NCBI RefSeq assembly: GCF_001673365.1
Contig: NZ_LZLS01000003.1
Span: 62,001 to 126,000, forward strand
Length of the DNA stretch: 64,000 nt
Source of the DNA: Mycobacterium asiaticum
GTDB lineage: Bacteria > Actinomycetota > Actinomycetes > Mycobacteriales > Mycobacteriaceae
Reading direction: 5' to 3'
This document shows, one piece after another, positions 61,950 through 64,000 of this stretch. Position numbers and translations under genes: made by a program. The notes beneath the pieces were generated by a model. It did no database searches. It saw nothing but the letters and a program-made list of their open reading frames with translations, and had not been told where the DNA came from. Position 1 is the stretch's first letter. Every line of letters starts with the position of its first letter.

Positions 61950-64000
61950 TCAGACGGCAGATCCGGTGTCGCTGAGGCCGAACCGGGCATGTAAGCGAGC
62001 CAGAGATTTCGGTGCCCACCAGTTGATCCGGCCGAGCACATGCATGAACGCCGGCACCAGCAGCATTCGCACCAGCGTGGCATCGGCCAGTACCGCCACC
62101 GTCAGCCCGAACCCGAACAGTCGCATGAACGACACCTGCGCGGCCATCAGCGCCGAAAACGAGATCGCCATGATCAGCGCCGCTGCCGTAATCACCCGCG
62201 CGGTATGGGCCACACCCAATGCGACACTCTCGTCGTTGGCGTGCGCGCCGCGATCCGAAGAGACCCAGTACTCCCGGATCCGCGATATCAAAAAGACCTC
62301 GTAGTCCATCGAGAGGCCGAAAGCGATGCAAAACAACAACACCGGGAGTTGCACGCCCAGCGTGCCGGTGGCGGTCGTACCCAGCCCGCCAAAGTGTCCT
62401 TCCTGGAAAATCCAAACCAGCGCACCGAAGGCCGCAGACAACGAAAGGGTGTTCATCAACACGGTTTTGATCGGCAGCACGACGCTGCCGGTCAGCAGGA
62501 ACACCAGAACCACGGTGATCGTGGCGATGATGGCCAGCACCCACGGCAATCGGGTACCTATCGCCTGCACGCTGTCGCGGTTGCTCGCCGCGATACCGGT
62601 CAGCCACGCCGTTCTGCCCCTCGGGGTTGGTACGGCATGTAGACGATCGAGTTGATCGGTTGAGGCAGCGGTGTATAGCGGCGCAGAGGTGCCCACGGTC
62701 AGAAATATGCTGCCGTCGCGGATCCCGTAGATTGCCGACGGCTGCCCGAAACGATCACCGTCGACGAAGGTGCCGCCCAGTGCGGACACCCATTTCACAT
62801 CCGGCACCCGGGAGAGGGCCTTGGCGTACCTATCCAGTTCGGCCGGGCTCAGATTGGACGCATCCGGAAGCACCACGGTGACATCGGGTACCCCGCGGTC
62901 CGGAAAGTCGTTGCGAAGCAGGTCACCCACCTGGCGAGCCGAAGCCGAGGGCGGCAGAATCCGGTCATCGGCGAATCCCCACCGCGCATCGCGAAACGGT
63001 GCGCCCAGTAGCAGCAACAGCACGGTGATCGCGATTCCAATTGGGACCGCATGGCGCATAACCCATTTCGTCCATCGGTACCACGACCACTGGGCAACCG
63101 ATGCGGGTCTGCCCTGAGCTCCCCACATGATTCTCGACATCCGCGCAGTCATCCGTGACGGGTCGAGCCGACCACCGAGCAACACGATCGCGGCCGGTGT
63201 CACGACGATCGCGGCCGCCGCAGCGAAAGCGACCACCGCGGTACCGGCGTAGGCGAAGGACTTCAGGAAGTAAGGCGGGAATAGCACCATCGTCGCCATC
63301 GACAGCGCGACGGTCATGGCGGAGAACAACACGGTACGTCCGGCGGTCGCCATCGTGCGGATCAATGCGCCATCGCGAGAGTGGCCGTCGGCCAATTCAT
63401 CTCGGTAGCGGCTGAGGATCAGCAGCGTGTAATCGACGGCCAGCGCCATTCCCATGGCCACGGACAGGTTCAGGGCGAAGATGGACACATCGGAAAAGAG
63501 CGTTATCGCGCGCAGCGAAGCCAGGCAACCGATGATCGCGAATATTCCCACCGCGATAGGCAGTGCCGCCGCGACCAATCCACCGAACACCCACACCAGC
63601 ACCAGAAAACTCAACGGCAGCGCCACCGATTCCATCAGAAACAGGTCCTGCTGGGTCTGAGCATTCACCTGCCAGTAGACCGTGGCGTCTCCCCCGGCGC
63701 GCACGACGACGCCGTCCCGGTCGTGAACGACTTCGTCGGCCAACTGCTTGGCGTTGCGCTGGGCGTCGCTTTCACCGCCGGACACGGCGACCACAATCAG
63801 CCCCGTCTTGCCGTCCCGGCTGATGAACGACGACGCCGCCTCGGGCGGTACGGTCCATGCCGACTGCACTTGCCGGGTGTTGTGTGAAAGCTTCAGCCGC
63901 GCAACGATATCGGTACCGACCGCGGTCGCTTGTGGTCCTTTAACGCCGCCCGGCGAGGTAAGGGTGATGATCATGGTCATATCGCCCTGGTCGAATTTCT
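61950..64000 (-). CDS. MmpL family RND transporter (5' end beyond window)
   Basis: The C-terminal 680 residues of an MMPL transporter; the frame continues past the window end ([18 protein letters not shown]), so the first helix and part of the first periplasmic domain are missing. It contains two membrane bundles. The first has [26 protein letters not shown] and the second [23 protein letters not shown]; the Asp-Tyr pairs in these helices are the proton-relay residues of MmpL proteins. A cytoplasmic loop ([28 protein letters not shown]) and a second periplasmic domain lie between. MmpL proteins export lipids or siderophores to the mycobacterial envelope. The kinase gene downstream may be in the same unit and could phosphorylate it. 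Confidence 0.92.
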   Translation of the reverse strand, partial: KFDQGDMTMIITLTSPGGVKGPQATAVGTDIVARLKLSHNTRQVQSAWTVPPEAASSFISRDGKTGLIVVAVSGGESDAQRNAKQLADEVVHDRDGVVVRAGGDATVYWQVNAQTQQDLFLMESVALPLSFLVLVWVFGGLVAAALPIAVGIFAIIGCLASLRAITLFSDVSIFALNLSVAMGMALAVDYTLLILSRYRDELADGHSRDGALIRTMATAGRTVLFSAMTVALSMATMVLFPPYFLKSFAYAGTAVVAFAAAAAIVVTPAAIVLLGGRLDPSRMTARMSRIMWGAQGRPASVAQWSWYRWTKWVMRHAVPIGIAITVLLLLLGAPFRDARWGFADDRILPPSASARQVGDLLRNDFPDRGVPDVTVVLPDASNLSPAELDRYAKALSRVPDVKWVSALGGTFVDGDRFGQPSAIYGIRDGSIFLTVGTSAPLYTAASTDQLDRLHAVPTPRGRTAWLTGIAASNRDSVQAIGTRLPWVLAIIATITVVLVFLLTGSVVLPIKTVLMNTLSLSAAFGALVWIFQEGHFGGLGTTATGTLGVQLPVLLFCIAFGLSMDYEVFLISRIREYWVSSDRGAHANDESVALGVAHTARVITAAALIMAISFSALMAAQVSFMRLFGFGLTVAVLADATLVRMLLVPAFMHVLGRINWWAPKSLARLHARFGLSDTGSAV

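Noticed and set aside
61816..62607. N-terminal extension of the third kinase reaching into the MmpL gene
   Set aside because: The extension is a frame-shifted reading of MmpL; a GTG with a good ribosome binding site at 61815 starts right before the kinase domain.

Overview
This is a high-GC actinobacterial window that can be placed in Mycobacterium with confidence. It carries one PE_PGRS gene, three PPE genes of different subfamilies, an MmpL-type RND transporter, three transmembrane Ser/Thr protein kinases and many acyl-CoA/lipid genes. PE_PGRS and long PPE genes point to a slow-growing species. Several genes resemble, from memory, M. tuberculosis H37Rv genes of the Rv1743-Rv1754 interval (pknE, pknF, the FHA-ABC transporter Rv1747, fadD1, the DUF4185 protein) and of Rv1999c-Rv2002 (APC permease, fabG3), but in a different order. 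No rRNA, tRNA, CRISPR array, insertion sequence or prophage was recognised.

Layout. 1-1500: DUF4344 metalloprotease-like lipoprotein and a small Cys-rich protein. 1.5-8.9 kb, minus strand: a catabolic cluster with Fe-dependent alcohol dehydrogenase, TetR regulator, crotonase-fold enzyme, tandem-domain CaiB CoA-transferase, SDR and a phosphotransferase-fold protein; the last four are tightly coupled. 8.9-11.9 kb: small secreted protein, TIM-barrel isomerase, a decayed Gfo/Idh/MocA dehydrogenase and an FAD monooxygenase. 11.9-14 kb: PPE protein with a PE-PPE hydrolase domain. 14.3-17.5 kb: TetR, FadD1-type ligase and NYN-LOTUS protein, stop-to-start coupled behind a palindrome. 17.5-23.7 kb: hypothetical protein, two divergent SDRs (one fabG3), then ligase, class II aldolase and amidohydrolase. 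23.9-25.8 kb: M48 protease, small membrane protein, GAF-ANTAR regulator. 25.8-29.9 kb: pknF and its FHA-ABC transporter. 30-30.6 kb: two small proteins. 30.7-32.9 kb: molybdopterin oxidoreductase. 33.2-36.6 kb: ferredoxin-type reductase, DesA3-like desaturase and SDR. 36.6-44.7 kb: DUF4185 secreted protein, glgX and a 1332-residue PPE protein made mostly of about 44 short repeats. 45-52.2 kb: DUF4235, DUF1295, FAD oxidoreductase, SnoaL-like protein, acyltransferase, tex and SRPBCC protein. 52.2-64 kb: pknE, a PPE-PPW gene with an iron-box-like upstream site, APC permease, VIT-like protein, PE_PGRS, a third kinase with a duplicated Cys-rich ectodomain, and an MmpL gene cut by the window end.

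Common themes are lipid/acyl-CoA metabolism (ligases, CoA-transferase, desaturase, SDRs, MmpL), cell-envelope signalling (three kinases, FHA-ABC transporter) and cell-surface or secreted PE/PPE proteins. The observations most worth following are the unusual PPE repeat protein, the kinase with two Cys-patterned ectodomain copies next to MmpL, the iron-box-like site before the PPE-PPW gene, the palindrome before the TetR-fadD1-NYN operon, and two enzyme-fold proteins that appear to lack canonical catalytic residues.
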